Positions 44,750-58,188 of a stretch of DNA of 64,000 nt are shown here, piece by piece; position 1 is the first letter of the stretch; each line of letters opens with the position of its first letter. The stretch is from Monosporascus cannonballus (taxonomy: Eukaryota; Ascomycota; Sordariomycetes; Xylariales): assembly GCA_004154925.1 (NCBI GenBank), contig QJNS01000713.1, positions 1-64,000 of the forward strand, written 5' to 3'. Under the pieces are notes generated by a model. The model saw nothing but the letters and a program-made list of their open reading frames with translations. It was not told the DNA's origin and made no database searches. The position numbers and the translations under genes were made by a program.

Positions 44750-47700
44750 TTATTAAGATATCAACTAACATTCAGAAAATCTTTATTTAACAGTTTTAGG
44801 CTCGAATTCGGGAATTAAAGAAAAAAGTTCGACAGCTTAGGGCTACGCTACCTACCCAACCCTTTTTCGTTCGCATAAAGCCAAAGAAACCAGAACCTTA
44901 CGATAAAAAAGGCAACCTTTAAATTTTTTTAATTTAGGCACGAATTTACTATCGCTTTTTAAATCTTAATAATCCAGCAAATATAGTCCTAATAATAAAA
45001 ACATGCCTAATAGGAAATACGGCTAATTAATTTGAGCCCATTATGAAAAACTTTCTAAAAATAAAAAAAATAAATAAAGAAAATTTTATTAACGAAATTT
45101 TTTTAATTTATACCAATTTCGAAAACAAAATACGTAATAATTTCGGCAATTCAGATAAAAAACGATTAACGGCTTAATAATTTTTATAATTCCGACAGAA
45201 AAAACCCGCGTCCGAATACGTTATAACCTTTAAAAGTTTTACGGCTAAGGCAAAATAAGGAAACGACGAAGTCGATACTTTTATCGACATATTTTATAAA
45301 AGATTAAAAGATAATATGAAAAATAAGATTATTTGGATCGAACGATTAATTACCTTAAACCGGTATATTGCAAAAATAATTAAGATTAATAACTGATAAT
45401 TTAAAAAATAAAAAAAAAAGATAATATGCTTTACGTTCGGGATATAATAAATTTAATTAAGAAAAAAAACGAAACATACTCCTTACTTCTTATAAAATGG
45501 CGTTAGGACTTATGGAACTCGGCGTTACCCACAAATAGAATTGGAGCCAGATTAAATGCTTTAATTGCAGTAAAATGGGACATAAGGCCTATAAATACAA
45601 GAAACCCAAGAAATTACGATAAAATGATTAAATTCCTATATTGGAGGAATAATCCAGGAATAATTAAGGAAACGATAATAAAGCTATTAATATGATCCAA
45701 GCTAAATACGTATCAGGCCTTAAACAAAAGGTCCAACAAAAATTATTACGATAAAAAATTCGATAAAGAATGCGAAAAGCTAAAAAGCTGGCTTAATAAG
45801 TATTACGAACATAGCAAGAAATGCTATAAAGATAATTACGTAAATATTAAAATTGGATAAAAGAAATCTGTTCTGGAATTCTTGATTAATATGGCAGAAT
45901 ATATGTTATATATTGTCGACGACGAAAATATCCCGATTATAAAAAATAAAAATAACATATTTACGTACGAATTACCCGAATATATTATAAGAGATTTAAT
46001 TTTCCAAACCGGACCGGGCATAATAAAAATAATAAGTAATAATATCGACAATTTCGAATCATAACTTTAAGAAATATTTAATAACTGGCCGAAATAAAAA
46101 GTTAGCCTAATGAAAAATAATGTTCGCAAAAAAACCTTTTTTATTATTATAAATAATATAATTATTAAACGGAAAAAGAATTAATCTAACGTACGGTAAA
46201 AAAACATTATCAGAAAGTTATTACGGATTTTTATTTTTAATTGGTATTTATTATAAATCCCTCTTAAAAGAATTATTAAAAAAACATATATTAATTTATA
46301 AAAATTTTCAAAACGATAATTAAAACGACGTGTAATAAGATATAATTGCAAATATAAAAAAATAATTTATTCGATAAAGAAAGGAATTGTAAAAAATTAG
46401 GAATAATTAATACGGCTTAAAGGAATAATACGCCGACAATAATAATAAATATAATAGCTTAACGCGTTAAACGAAAAAACATAAATAAGGCTTAACCGAT
46501 TCGAACAAAAGTTAAAAAAAAGGTTACTTATAAAAAAACTGCAAAATAACAAAATTTAAAGGAATTAAAGGAAATTTACGAAAAAGGCTTTAAACGCGAT
46601 AATAAAAAACGTTAACGACCTTATTATTTTGAACATACGAATCGGAACGTATTAATATATTATAATAATGAATTACGAAACTTTAGGCGGAAATTATATT
46701 ATACCAGACGTAATTAATAAATTTAAATTACTATGGAAATATAAGTTAAAACCTTATATAACAACGAATACCGAAAGTTAGAAATTTGTTTACGATAACG
46801 GAAAAATTATACGCGAAATTAATTATTTCGAAATTTTTATTAAAGGATAATACCAAACCGTTAATTTCGATATCGTTTTATTCGGAAATTACGATATAAT
46901 CTTAAGATTATTATAAATATGCCAATACGGAATTTTAATTAACGGCGGAATTAGCCAAATAAAATTCGTTTTATTTTTTATTAATAAATAAAAAAAAAGA
47001 ATTAAAATTTTAATATTCGATCGACGATAGCGACGAATGTAAGTATAAGGATACGACAAATATCTTATTACTTAAAAGAATAAAATATAAAAAAAACGGA
47101 TATTAAAGAAAAATACGACATATTATTATTATTATTAAAGCGAAATTAAAGTAATTGCATAACGATTTAAAACAATAAAAATAATAACCTAAGGAATTAA
47201 AACATTTAATCAATATATTATTACAGTATTACAAATATAAATAATTTTTTAGGAAAAAACTTGATACGAAATTATTAGAACATAACGAATAAAATTATGA
47301 GATAATTCTTAAGGAAGGATTTTCGATAAAGTTTTACCTTATTTACAATCTTAATAAAAACGAATTACGTATTTTCAAAGAATACCTGGAAAATCGGTTA
47401 CAGAAAGGATAGATTCGACTTTCGAAATTATTAATAAAATATTTAATATTTTTCGTACCTAAAAAAAACGAAAAATTACGACTTATAGTTAATTATCGAT
47501 AATTAAACGACGTTATTATCAAAAATCGAATACCATTACCCTTAATTACGGAAATAAAAAACCGACTTTACGGAACTAAATAATTTATAGCATTCGATTT
47601 TAAAGATAAATATAATTTTATTAGGATTAAAAAAGAATATAAATGGAAAATAACCTTTAAGATAAAATACGGACTATTTAAATATTTAATTATATTAATG

Positions 47701-50010
47701 TGATTTACGAACGTACCAGCAATTTTCTAACGAATGGTTAATTACGTATTACGAAAATATTTCGATATTTTCGTCGTTTGCTATTTCGACGACATTCTTA
47801 TTTTTTCGGAAACAGAAAAAGTATACGCAAGATACGTTCATAAAGTTCTTTAAGTTTTATAAAACGCAAAGTTACTTATTAACGTAAAAAAAATTAATTC
47901 CATATATAGGAAGTAAAATATTTGGAACATATTATTACCTTAGGACATATTAGGATAAACCCTAAGAAAATCGCTGCAGTTACAGAATAACAGACGTTAA
48001 TGACGGTTAAGGAGGTATAAGCATTTTTTGGATTCGCTAATTATTATAGGAAATTTATTCGAAATTTTAGTAAAATAATTATACTTTTAACGAATTTTAC
48101 GAAAAAAAAAGGAATTTAAATAGACGCCAAATACGGAAAAAGTATTTTAAGTTATTAAGGATGCGATTATTAACGAATTAATATTAATTATGTACGATTT
48201 AAACCGTTCTGTTAAATTAAAAACCGATATTTCGGATTACGCGTTAAACGTAATAATCGGATAACGAAATAATTAAGGTAAATTATACCTTATTGTATTT
48301 TTTTCGTATAAGTTAAAAAAAACCGAATTTAATTACGGCATTTTAATTAAGGAATTTATGGCCATTATTATAGTATTTCGGGAATTTAGGCATTTCCTAA
48401 AGGAAAATTTGTACTAGGTTAAGGTTTATACGGATTATCAAAATTTTACCCGATTTATTACGATTGGGAAATTTACAAAATAATAATTAAAATATGTAGA
48501 AAATTGGCGAATTTCGATTTCGTTATTATTTATAAAAAAGAATTAAAAAACGGCAAAGTAAATACTTTAAGCAGGTAACTAAACTTTGAAAAAAAATTAG
48601 TTAAAATTAACAATATAATTTTTGATATTATTACAGAAAAATATTTACACTTATAATAAATTGCGATATTTCGGGCAGTATTTTGCGATATATATCAGAA
48701 AATTTAATAGTATAATAATAGTTTTTCAGAAAACCAAAAAATGGATAAAATGTAAATTCTAGAAAAATATCAGAAAAGTTTAGTACGAAAAATATACAAA
48801 TATTAGTTATATGAATATATAGAGATTTACAAAACCTTAAAGCGATTTTAACGCATATATTTCTTTTTTAAAATAAAATTAACAGTACAGAAAGTTATAC
48901 GGCAATGCGATATTTGCGCTAAAGTAAAGATTCGACGACATAAGCTATACGGAGAACTATAGCCATTATTAATTGCAAAACGATTATAGTATTTAGTTAT
49001 ATTCGACTTTATTACCAAATTTCCTATATTAAAAGATTTAGTTATAAAAATATATTACGATAATATTTTCGTAATCGTCGATCAATTTACGAAATTTTTC
49101 TATTTCTTACTATATCATAAGGACATAAACGCCGAATAACTAATATATATTTTTTTCAGAAATATTTTTAGCATATACGGATTATTAATAGAAATTATAT
49201 TAGATAAAGAATCGATATTCGCATCAAAATTTTGGCAAATCCTAATAGCATAAATCGGCCTAAATTACAAATTATCCAGCGTATTTAAATTATAAACGGA
49301 TAAATAAATAAAACGAATAAATCAAATTTTAAAAATATATTTACGATATTATATTAATTACGAACAAAATAATTAGGTTAAAAAATTACCTATCGCCCAA
49401 TTAACTTATAATATTATTTATTACGAAAACATCAAAATTATTCTAGCGAACGCCAATTTCGGATTTATTCCAGAAATTTATAAAAAAGTACGCGATAACG
49501 GTTCAATTAATGTTAAAATAATTTTTATATTAAAATAATTAAAATGGCTATATTAGAAAATAAAAACAAAATTAAAATTTGTACGGAGTTAAATAAATAA
49601 ATATTATAATCAGAAAAGATTAAAAAAACTAATTTTCGAAAAGGGAGAAATAGTCTATTTCGTTACCAAAAATATACAGATAAAAATACCCAGCAAAAAA
49701 CTTGATTTCAAATATATCGGCCTATACAAAATCGCCAAGAAAATCTTAAAAAACAATTACTAATTGGAACTTTTACCAAAAGTCAAATTTCATCCAATTT
49801 TTTATGTTTTTTTACTCGAATTAACAGCAGATATAATTAAAGTACATACGGTACAAAACAATATAAAAGTAAAAAACGAACAAATATATAAGATAAAAAA
49901 AATTCTCGACATACGGAAACAAAACGGACTTACCTAGTACTTGATTAAATAAAAAAAGCACCCGAATTTCGAAAATACCTGGGAACCCGCTAAAAACCTT
50001 ATTGGCGCTT
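44750..50010 (+). pseudogene. X gag-pol remnant
   Basis: Blocks on plus: gag start region with a coiled-coil-like RIRELKKKVRQLRATL (about 44810-44860; the initiator ATG appears as ATA); zinc knuckle CFNCSKMGHKAYKY at 45557-45598 with only the last Cys changed; protease/linker FDIVLFGNYDIIL near 46870; RT from VDYR near 47490 to YFDDIL at 47782-47799 (intact); integrase VIVDQFTKFFYFL near 49080; GLLIEIILDKESIFASKFWQ near 49180; and chromodomain YKIKKILDIRKQNGLT, ENTWEPAKNLI near 49890-50010. Stops replace Gln/Trp (for example R-stop-LNDV for RQLNDV). Confidence 0.88.
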
Positions 50011-50249
50011 AACGCCTATTAAAAAAATTTTACTAGCAACGACGAGGTTATTAAAAAGAATCCCTTAATCGAAATCCTCGGGAATAAATCAGTTAAGAGA
50101 ATCGAAAGATGGCATAAAAGAAGGAGCCTCGGCCTCCGTACCTTTCTGTTTGTCCAGTTTATTTATTAACTAAAGACCGCGATTAACAATTTTGACTCCC
50201 TTAATATAAAAAAATTTCTTTTGACGACGAAAACGAAAAAGGCGATTAA

Positions 50250-50625
50250 TATGACGGCTAGGCGGTTTAACCAACTATTAAACCTTAAGTCGACGGGTAT
50301 ATGTTAGCAGGAGTATCGTGGGAATCTGAGCAATAAATACAGTAATATATTACGTCTTTTAATACCGGAAATGCCTTACTGCAAACGGTTAATATTGATA
50401 AGTATTACAAACTAAAGCTATCTAAATTATGGAATTAATAAATATCTTTATACTTAATTTTTTTATCCTGTTAAACCCGGCTTTAAAGGTTTTACGATCG
50501 ATCCTGTCGAACCCGGCTCTAGAGGCTTTACGATCGATCCTGTCGAGCCATTACGTAACTCGACCCATATGGCTTAGTTACTGTTGCGACCGTTTTCTGA
50601 GGCCGCAGCCCGTTAGGTTATAATA
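50250..50625 (-). repeat. Y 3' LTR
   Basis: 376 bp. U3 (here at the right end) holds two copies of a unit CCCGGCTCTAGAGG.TTTACG followed by ATCGATCCTGTCGA (about 50477-50548). The polypurine tract GAAAAAGGAGAATCG is read on minus just right of it. Confidence 0.9.
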
Positions 50626-51269
50626 CGATTCTCCTTTTTCATAATCTTCGTCCCGAAGATTTCTTTTTTTTTTGTAAATTTTCCTCCCGTTATTATATTA
50701 AGTCGTATTAAAAAACCGATTAATAAAAAAACGAAAAAACGAAATAACTTGCTTAAATTAATTACTTTTCAAATCGTAAACATGCCAATATATTCTTATT
50801 ATGTTCGTCGCGGGTTGTTATTTTGTCGTGCTTTTTCGTCGGATTTTTCCAGATATAAAAAATATGTAATGCGAAACTAGGGCTTTTATAATGTTAACGG
50901 CCTTTTTACTTTTTAATTCGAAAAGGTTATCTTTAATTATCTTAAGGTTAAAACAGAATTTGAAAAAGCCAAAAAAAACAAAGCAGACGTAAGCCAAGGT
51001 TTGTCGTTTTCGAAAACAAAAGAAATTATGGGCCGATCGTATAATACGTATGTTATTTTATGGGCTTCGGTCCCTAAAGGAATTGGATAAGTTGGAACGT
51101 CGAGAAAAATAGGTCGATCGGGAGGCCGCTAAAGCTGTTACGGCGAAGGCCGCTCCTTTTTTCGACTGGTCCAATTTGGAGTCCATAAATTGGTCGTTTA
51201 TTGACTGGGGAATTTTTGACCTTGCTGATTTCGGCGTTATTGGTGAAAATTCTTTAATAGGCGTTAGGT

Positions 51270-54200
51270 GCCAATAAGATTTTTAGTGGGTTCCCAGGTA
51301 TTTTCGGAATTTAGGTGTTTTTTTATTTGATCAGATACTGGGTAAATCCGTTTTGTTTTCGTATATCGAAGATTTTCTTTATTTCATATACCTATTCGTT
51401 TTTTATTTTCATATCGTTTTATGCCGTATGCATTTTAATTATATTTATTATTAATTCGAATAAAGAAATATGAAAAATTAGATAGAATTTAACTTTTGGT
51501 AAAAGTTCTAATTGGTAATTGTTTTCTAAAATTTTTTTAGCGATTTTATATAGACCGATATATTTGAAATTAAGTTTTTTGCTGGGTTTTTTTATTTAAA
51601 TATTTTTTATGGCGAAAAAAATTATTTCTTTTTGAAAATTAATCCTTTTAATTTTTTCTGGTTATAATATTTGTTTATTTAATTCCGTACGAATTCCAGT
51701 TTTATCTTTATTTTTTAATATAGTTATCGTAGTTATTTTAATATAAGAATTACTTTAATATTAATTAAACCGTTATTGCGTACTTTTTTATAAATTTTTG
51801 AAATAAAACCAAAATTTACGTTCGTAAATATTATCTTAATGCTTTCGTAATAATTAATATTATAAGTTAATTAAATAATTAATAATTTTTTAATTTAATT
51901 ATTTTATTCGTAATTAATATAGTATCAGAAGTAAATTTCCAAAATTTAATTTATTCGTTTTATTTACTTATTTATTTAAGGTTTAAATACGTTAAATAAT
52001 TTGTGATTTAAGCCGATTTATATCATTAAATTTTGTCAAAATTTAAATACGAATATCGATCTTTTATTTAATATGATATTTATTAATAATTTATATACGT
52101 TAAAAATATATTTTAAAAAAATATATATTAATTATTTGGCGTTTATGTTCTTATATGTTACAGGAACAGGGGTTCCTGTCTCGAGGAAACCAACCTTTAA
52201 GGTCTAGCGCGGACCTGTTATGGCTAAACCCCGGACGAAGAGGCTTGGCTTTTGAGGTGATTTAATTGATCTAGGTGATCTAAGTGATCTAGGACCAGAT
52301 CACATAGATCACATAGATCACATAGATCCACGACACACTCACTTTAGGAATGGGGATATATAATAAATCGGTTTCTCATGTAAATAGCACCTACTTAGTT
52401 TTCGCTCCTTAGCTATCAATCTAAGCTCTCAGTCTAGAGACAACTGCACCGTTCTCTGATTGAGGGAAGAGTCTTTAAATCTCTTTAACGAACAGACCAC
52501 TGAATCATTTTTCGTCCTATTGTTACCTGCAAATCAAGACCCTCTTCGGATACTGCTCATACCTCCAGGTGGATGTATGACAGGTTCGTTACATTATAAT
52601 ATGGTAAGAAATAGGAAAATTTCGTAAATCGATCGACGATTACAAAGATGTTATCGTAATATATTTCTGTAATTAGATTTTCTAATATAAAAAACTTAAT
52701 AATAAAGTCGAATATGATTAAATACTATAATTATTCTACAATTAGTAATAATTATAATTTTCCGTATGGTTTATATCGTTAAGCTTTCATTTTGGCGTAA
52801 ATATCGTATTACCGTATAATTTTTTATATTTTTAATTTTATTTTAAAAAAAATATGTGCGTCGAAATCGCTTTAGGGTTTTGTAAATCCCTGGATGTCCA
52901 TGTAATTAATATTCGTATATTTTTCGTATTAAATCCTTTTAGTATTTTTTTAGTATTTATATTTTATCCGTTTTTTGATTTTTTAAAAAACCGTTATTAT
53001 GTTATTAAATTTTTTAATATATATCGTAAAGTATTGCCCGAATTATCGTAATTTATCGTAAGCGTAAATATCCTTTTATGGTAATATCAAAAATTATATA
53101 GCTAATTTTGACCAATTTTTTTTCGAAATTTGGTCGCTTATTTAAAGTATTTATTTTGCTATTTTTGATTTTTTTTTGTAAATAATAACGTAATCGAAGT
53201 TCGTTAATTTTTCTATATATTTTAATTATTATTTTATAAATTTCTTAATTATAATAAATGGGGTAAAATTTTAATAATTCGTATAAACCTTAACCTAGTA
53301 TAAACATTTTTTTAGGAAATGTTTAAATTTCCAAAATACTATAATAATAGCCATAAATGTTTTATTTAAAATATAGTAATTAAATTCGGTTCCTTTTAAT
53401 TTACACGAAAAGAATATAATAAGATATAATTTGCCTTAATTGTTTTATTATTCGATTATTACGTTTAACGCGTAATTCGAAATATCGGTTTTTAGTTTAA
53501 CGGGGCGGTTTAAATTATACATAATTAATACTGGTTTGCTAATAATCGTATCTTTAATATCCTAAAATGTTTTTTTTATATTTGGCGTTTATTTGAACTT
53601 TTTTTTCGTAAAATTTATTAAGGGTATAGTTATTTTGTTAAAATTTCGAATAAACTTTTTATAGTAGTTGGCGAATCCAAAAAATACCTATATTTCCTTA
53701 ACCGTATTTAGCGTTTGTTATTTTGTAATTACAGCGATTTTCTTAAAGTTTATCCTAATATGTTCTGGGATAATAATATATTCTAAATATTTTATTTCCT
53801 ATATATGGAACTAATTTTTTTTTGCGTTAATAAGTAATTTTGTATTTTGTAAAATTTAAAGAACTTTATAAACGTATTTTATATATATTTTTTTTGTTTT
53901 TAAGAAAATAAAAATATCGTCGAGATAGCAAATGACGAAAATATCGAGGTATTTTCGTAATACGTAATTAATTATTCGTTGAAAAGTTGCTAGTACGTTC
54001 GTAAATCTTATTGGTATAACCAAATATTTAAATAATCCGTATTTTATTTTGAAAATTATTTTTTATTCGTATTCTTTTTTAATCCTAATAAGGTTGTATT
54101 TATTTTTAAAATCGAATATTATGAATTATTTGGTTCCGTAAAGTCGGTTTTTTATTTTCGTAATTAAAAGTAATAATATTTGATTTTTAATTGTAATATT

Positions 54201-56970
54201 ATTTAATTGTCGATAATTAACCATAAGTCGTAATTTCTTATTTTTCTTAGGTACGAAGAATATAAGGTATCCTGCCGATAACTTCAAAGGTCGAATTTAT
54301 TTTTTATAGCCGATTTTCTAGGTATTCCTTAAAAGTGCGTAATTCGTTTCCGTTAAAATTGTAAATAAGGTAAAACTTTGTTGAAAATTTTTTTTTAAAA
54401 ATTATTTCGTAATCTTATTCGTTATGTTCCGGTAATTTTATGTCGAGCTCCTTTTCGAAAAACTATTTGTATTTATGATATTATAGTAATATATTAATTA
54501 GGTTTTCTGATTTTTTAAGCTATTGCTTTTGTTATTCCAAATCGTTATTTAGTTATTTTAATTTCGCATTAATAATAATAATAATATGTCGTATTTTTCT
54601 TTAATACCTATTTTTTTTTGTATTTTGTTTTTTTGGGTAATAAGATATTTATTATATCTTTATGCCTATATTTGTTATTATTATCAATCGAATATTAAGA
54701 TTTTAATTTTTTTTATTAATAGGGTATAAGGCGAACCTTACCTGGCCAGTTCCGTTATTAATTAAAATTCCGTATTAACGTATTTATGGTAATCTTAAGA
54801 TTATATCGTAATTCCCGAATAAAACGATATCGAAATTAATCGTTTAATATTGTTCTTAAATAAAAATCTCGAAGTGATTAATTTTGCGTATAATTTTTCC
54901 GTTATTATAAATAAATTCCTAACTTTTGGCATTTGTTATTATATAAGGTTTTAACTTATATTTCCATAGCAGTTTAAGCTTATTGATTATATTCGGTATA
55001 ATATAATTTCCGCCTAAAGTTTTATAATCCATTATTGCAATATATTAGTACGTTCTTATTCGTATATCCAAAGTGATAAGGTTATTAACGTTTTTTATTA
55101 TTGGGTTTAAAGTTTTTTTTAGGAATTCCCTTTGATTTTTTTAGGTTTTATTATTTTGCGGCTTTTTTATAGGTAACTTTTTTTTTAATTTTTATTCGAA
55201 TTTATCGAACCTTATTTATATTTTTGTATATAGCGCATTAAGTTATTATATTTATCGTTATTATCGGCATACTGTTCTTTCGAACTATATTAATTCCTTT
55301 TAGTTTTGTTATAATTTTTTTTCTTATCGAATAAATTATTCTTTTATGTTTACGATTACATCTTATTATATGTTATCCTGGTTGTCGTTTTAAAAATCTT
55401 CTATAAACTAACGTATTTTTTCTTTAATAACCTTTTTTTCGTAAAGATTTATAATAAATATTAATTAAAAATAAAAATCCGTAATAATTTTTTAATAATG
55501 TTTTTTTACCGTACGTTAAATTAATTCCTTTTCCGTTTAATAATTATATTATGTATAATAACAAAAAAGGTTTTTTTATAAATATTATTTTTCTTTAAGC
55601 TAATTCTTTATTTCGGCTAATTATTAAATATTTTTTAAGGTTATAATTCGAAATTGTCGATATTATTATTTATTATTCTTATTATTCCCGGTACGGTTTG
55701 GAAAATTTAATCTTTTATAATATATTTAGGTAATTTGTATATAAATATGTTATTTTTATTTTTTATAATCGGGATATTCTCGTCGTCGACAGTATATGGC
55801 GTATATTTTACCGTATTAATTAGATATTCCGGAATAAAGTTTTTTTGTTTAATTCTAATATTTACGTAATTATCCTTATAATGCCTTTTATTACGTTCGC
55901 ATTATTTATCGAGCCAATTTTCTGACTTTTCGTATTTTTCGTCGAATTTCTTATCGTAATGGTCCCGATTGGACCTTTTGTCGTAAGCCTGATATATACT
56001 TAGCTTGGATTATGTTAATAATTTTGCTATCGTTTTCTTAATTATTTTTAAATTGTTTTTCTGGTATAAGGATCTAGTTATTTTATTATGGCTTTTTAAA
56101 TTTCTTATATTTATAGGCCTTATATCCCATTTTGCCATAATTAAAATATTTAATCTGGCTTTAATCCTGTCTATAAATAACGCCGAATTTCATAAATCCT
56201 GGTACCGTTCCGTAAAAAATAAAGGGTGCGTTTCGTTTTTTCCCCTGGTTGGACTTATATCCCGAACGTAAGGCGTATTATCTTTTTTTTTCCTGTCGTT
56301 TTTCACATTATCGATTATTAATTTTAATTACTTTTATAATATACCGGTCTAAGGTAATTAATCGCTTAATCCGAATAATCTTATTATTTATATTATTTTT
56401 TAACCTTTTATAAAATATATCGATAAAAATATCGGCTTTGTCGTTTCTTTATTCTGCCTTAGCCGTAAAATTTTTGAAAGTTACGGCGTACTTAGATATA
56501 AATCCCTTTTATCGGAATTATAAAAGTTATTAGGCCGTTAATTTTTCTTTATCCGGATTGCCGAAATTATTACGTATTTTATTTTCGAAATTGGTATAAA
56601 TAAAAAAAATCTTATTAATAAAATCTTTTTTATTTACTTTTCTTATTTTTAGGAAATTTCTTATGATAAGTTTAAATTAATTAACCGTATTTTTTATCAG
56701 GCATATTTTTATTACTAGGACTATATCCGCTAAGTTATTAAAGTTTAAAAAACGAAAATAAATTCGTACCTAAATTAAGAAAATCTAAGGGTTGCCTTTT
56801 TTATCGTAAGGTTCTGGCTTTTTTGGCTTTATACGAACGAAAAAAAGTTAAATAGGTAACGTAGCCCTAAGTTATCGAATTTCTTTTTTTAATTCCCGAA
56901 TTCGAGCCTAAAACTGCTAAATAAGGGTTTTCTAAATGCTGGTCGACATTTTAACAGTGTTAAATATTGC
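51270..56970 (-). pseudogene. Y gag-pol remnant
   Basis: On minus: gag start ATGTCGACCAGCATT near 56950, followed at once by TAG; zinc knuckle at 56148-56107 now YFNYGKMGYKAYKY, with every metal ligand changed to Tyr; RT box CYLDDIF at about 53930-53911 (intact); integrase interrupted by the solo LTR; and chromodomain with ENTWEP near 51300. Corresponds block by block to X. Confidence 0.86.
52156..52593 (+). mobile_element. Solo LTR, family 2, nearly free of RIP
   Basis: 438 bp, TGTTACAGG...GGTTCGTTACA, flanked by TTATA (52151-52155 and 52594-52598). U3 contains repeated GATCTAGGT-like units followed by three CACATAGAT units (52270-52330), which together form an imperfect palindrome. The TATA box TATATAATA is at 52357-52365; the intact self-primer candidate AGCTATCAA is at 52411-52419. 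It is much richer in GC than the Y sequence around it. Confidence 0.93.
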
Positions 56971-56998
56971 TCAGAATTTGACGGTATTACTGAACAAG

Positions 56999-57007
56999 AA
57001 CTTGCAA
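56999..57007 (-). other. Y primer-binding site candidate
   Basis: TTGCAAGTT on minus, two nt past the 5' LTR; one C-to-T change from TTGCAAGCT. Confidence 0.6.
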
Positions 57008-57009
57008 CG

Positions 57010-57385
57010 TATAACGGCTAAGCGATTTAACCAATTATTAAACCTTAAGTCGACGGGTTTATATTAGCAGAAGTATCGTAAAAATCTAAGTAATAAATAT
57101 GGTAACGTATTATATCTCTTAATATCGGAAATGTTTTATTATAAACGATTAATATTAATAAGTGTTATAAACTAAAGTTATTTAAATTATAAAATTAATA
57201 AATATCTTTATACTTAATTTTTTTATCTTGTCAAGCCCGGCTTTAAAGGCTTTACGATCGATCCTATCGAGCCCGGCTCTAGAGGCTTTACGATCGATCC
57301 TGTCGAGCCATTACGTGACTCGACCTACATGGCTTAGTTACCGTTGCGACCGTTTTCTGAGGCCGCAGCCCGTTAGGTCATAATA
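57010..57385 (-). repeat. Y 5' LTR
   Basis: 376 bp, starting TATAACGG on plus and ending CATAATA; same U3 duplication as the 3' LTR. Confidence 0.9.
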
Positions 57386-57390
57386 ATTAA

Positions 57391-57811
57391 TGGTTTTGTC
57401 GATATTACGTTGTTTGCGTATTAAATCCTTTTTTAATTTTTGCTAAAGGCGTAAAAACGTCTTTTTAATAATAATTTCTTCTCAATTTAAATAATCATTT
57501 TTTTCTTAATACGACGTAAGGAATCGATTAGGACGTTAAAATTATTGCAGCGACGACGGTTCTTAATATATTTGTTATAACGACGAATTTTTTTAATTAT
57601 TTAATATTTAGTACCATTTTCGAAATATGACATATATAGCATAATTTCAAAATCAAATTTAATAATATAAGTAACCAAAAAATCTAAGCTTTCTTTTTGA
57701 TTAGGACGATTACGAAACTTAGGGTTAGCAATACGACCTGCTATAGTAAAAGAAGATAACTTACCAGGAAGGAAAATCTTTAAAGATAAAGATCCTAGGG
57801 AAAAAAAATCG
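57391..57811 (+). other. X 3' untranslated region beyond Y
   Basis: Continuation of X after the second ATTAA; no coding signal. It ends in an A-rich purine run (AGGGAAAAAAAATCG) against the 3' LTR, the polypurine tract candidate. Confidence 0.7.
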
Positions 57812-58183
57812 TATTACGACCTAACCTAAGATCGGCCACGAAAACGGTCGGACCTATAAAAGAAAAAGTTACATAATTTAAATCTTTTTTGGCATCAAAA
57901 TCTAAATAAATTTATATAAAACTAACCGAATCCTATGGCATTAGATCTGCGATAACGTCGACATTTAATAAAGATTTAATTAACGCATAAAGATATATAC
58001 GTTTATTATTTCTATAATTTAGATAGCTTTAGCTTGCAATAACAATTCGTTACCTAAAGTACCTTTAGCATTACGAGATGTAACATGTTACTATATTTAT
58101 TGCTCAGATTTCCACGATACTCCTGCCAATATAAACCCGTCGACTTAAGGTTTAATACTTGGTTAAACCGCCTAGCCGTCATA
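57812..58183 (+). repeat. X 3' LTR
   Basis: 372 bp, TATTACGACCT...GCCGTCATA, same length as the 5' LTR; retains the intact AGCTTGCAA R-region site at 58031-58039. Confidence 0.9.
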
Positions 58184-58188
58184 AGTTA

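Larger units (their letters stand above)
50250..57385 (-). mobile_element. Element Y: family-1 chromovirus nested in X
   Basis: Flanked by ATTAA at 50245-50249 and 57386-57390. LTRs are 50250-50625 and 57010-57385 (376 bp each). gag-pol runs on minus. It contains a solo LTR at 52156-52593; without it Y is 6693 bp, near-identical in size to X. Internal sequence matches X, but U3 differs. Confidence 0.94.
44326..58183 (+). mobile_element. Element X: family-1 chromovirus, split by Y
   Basis: Flanked by AGTTA at 44321-44325 and 58184-58188. LTRs are 44326-44697 and 57812-58183 (372 bp each). gag-pol runs on plus from about 44.75 to 50.0 kb. The 3' untranslated part is split by Y and continues at 57391-57811. 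Without Y and its TSD, X is 6717 bp. Confidence 0.93.

Noticed and set aside
45836..46064. Overlapping 60-71 codon frames on both strands
   Set aside because: They lie in the gag-pol linker of X; on plus they are a short stop-free part of that remnant, not an independent gene.
50250..50625. Taking this LTR as the 3' LTR of X
   Set aside because: It is inverted relative to the X 5' LTR and shares its U3 with 57010-57385. The true X 3' LTR is 57812-58183, with matching AGTTA and length.
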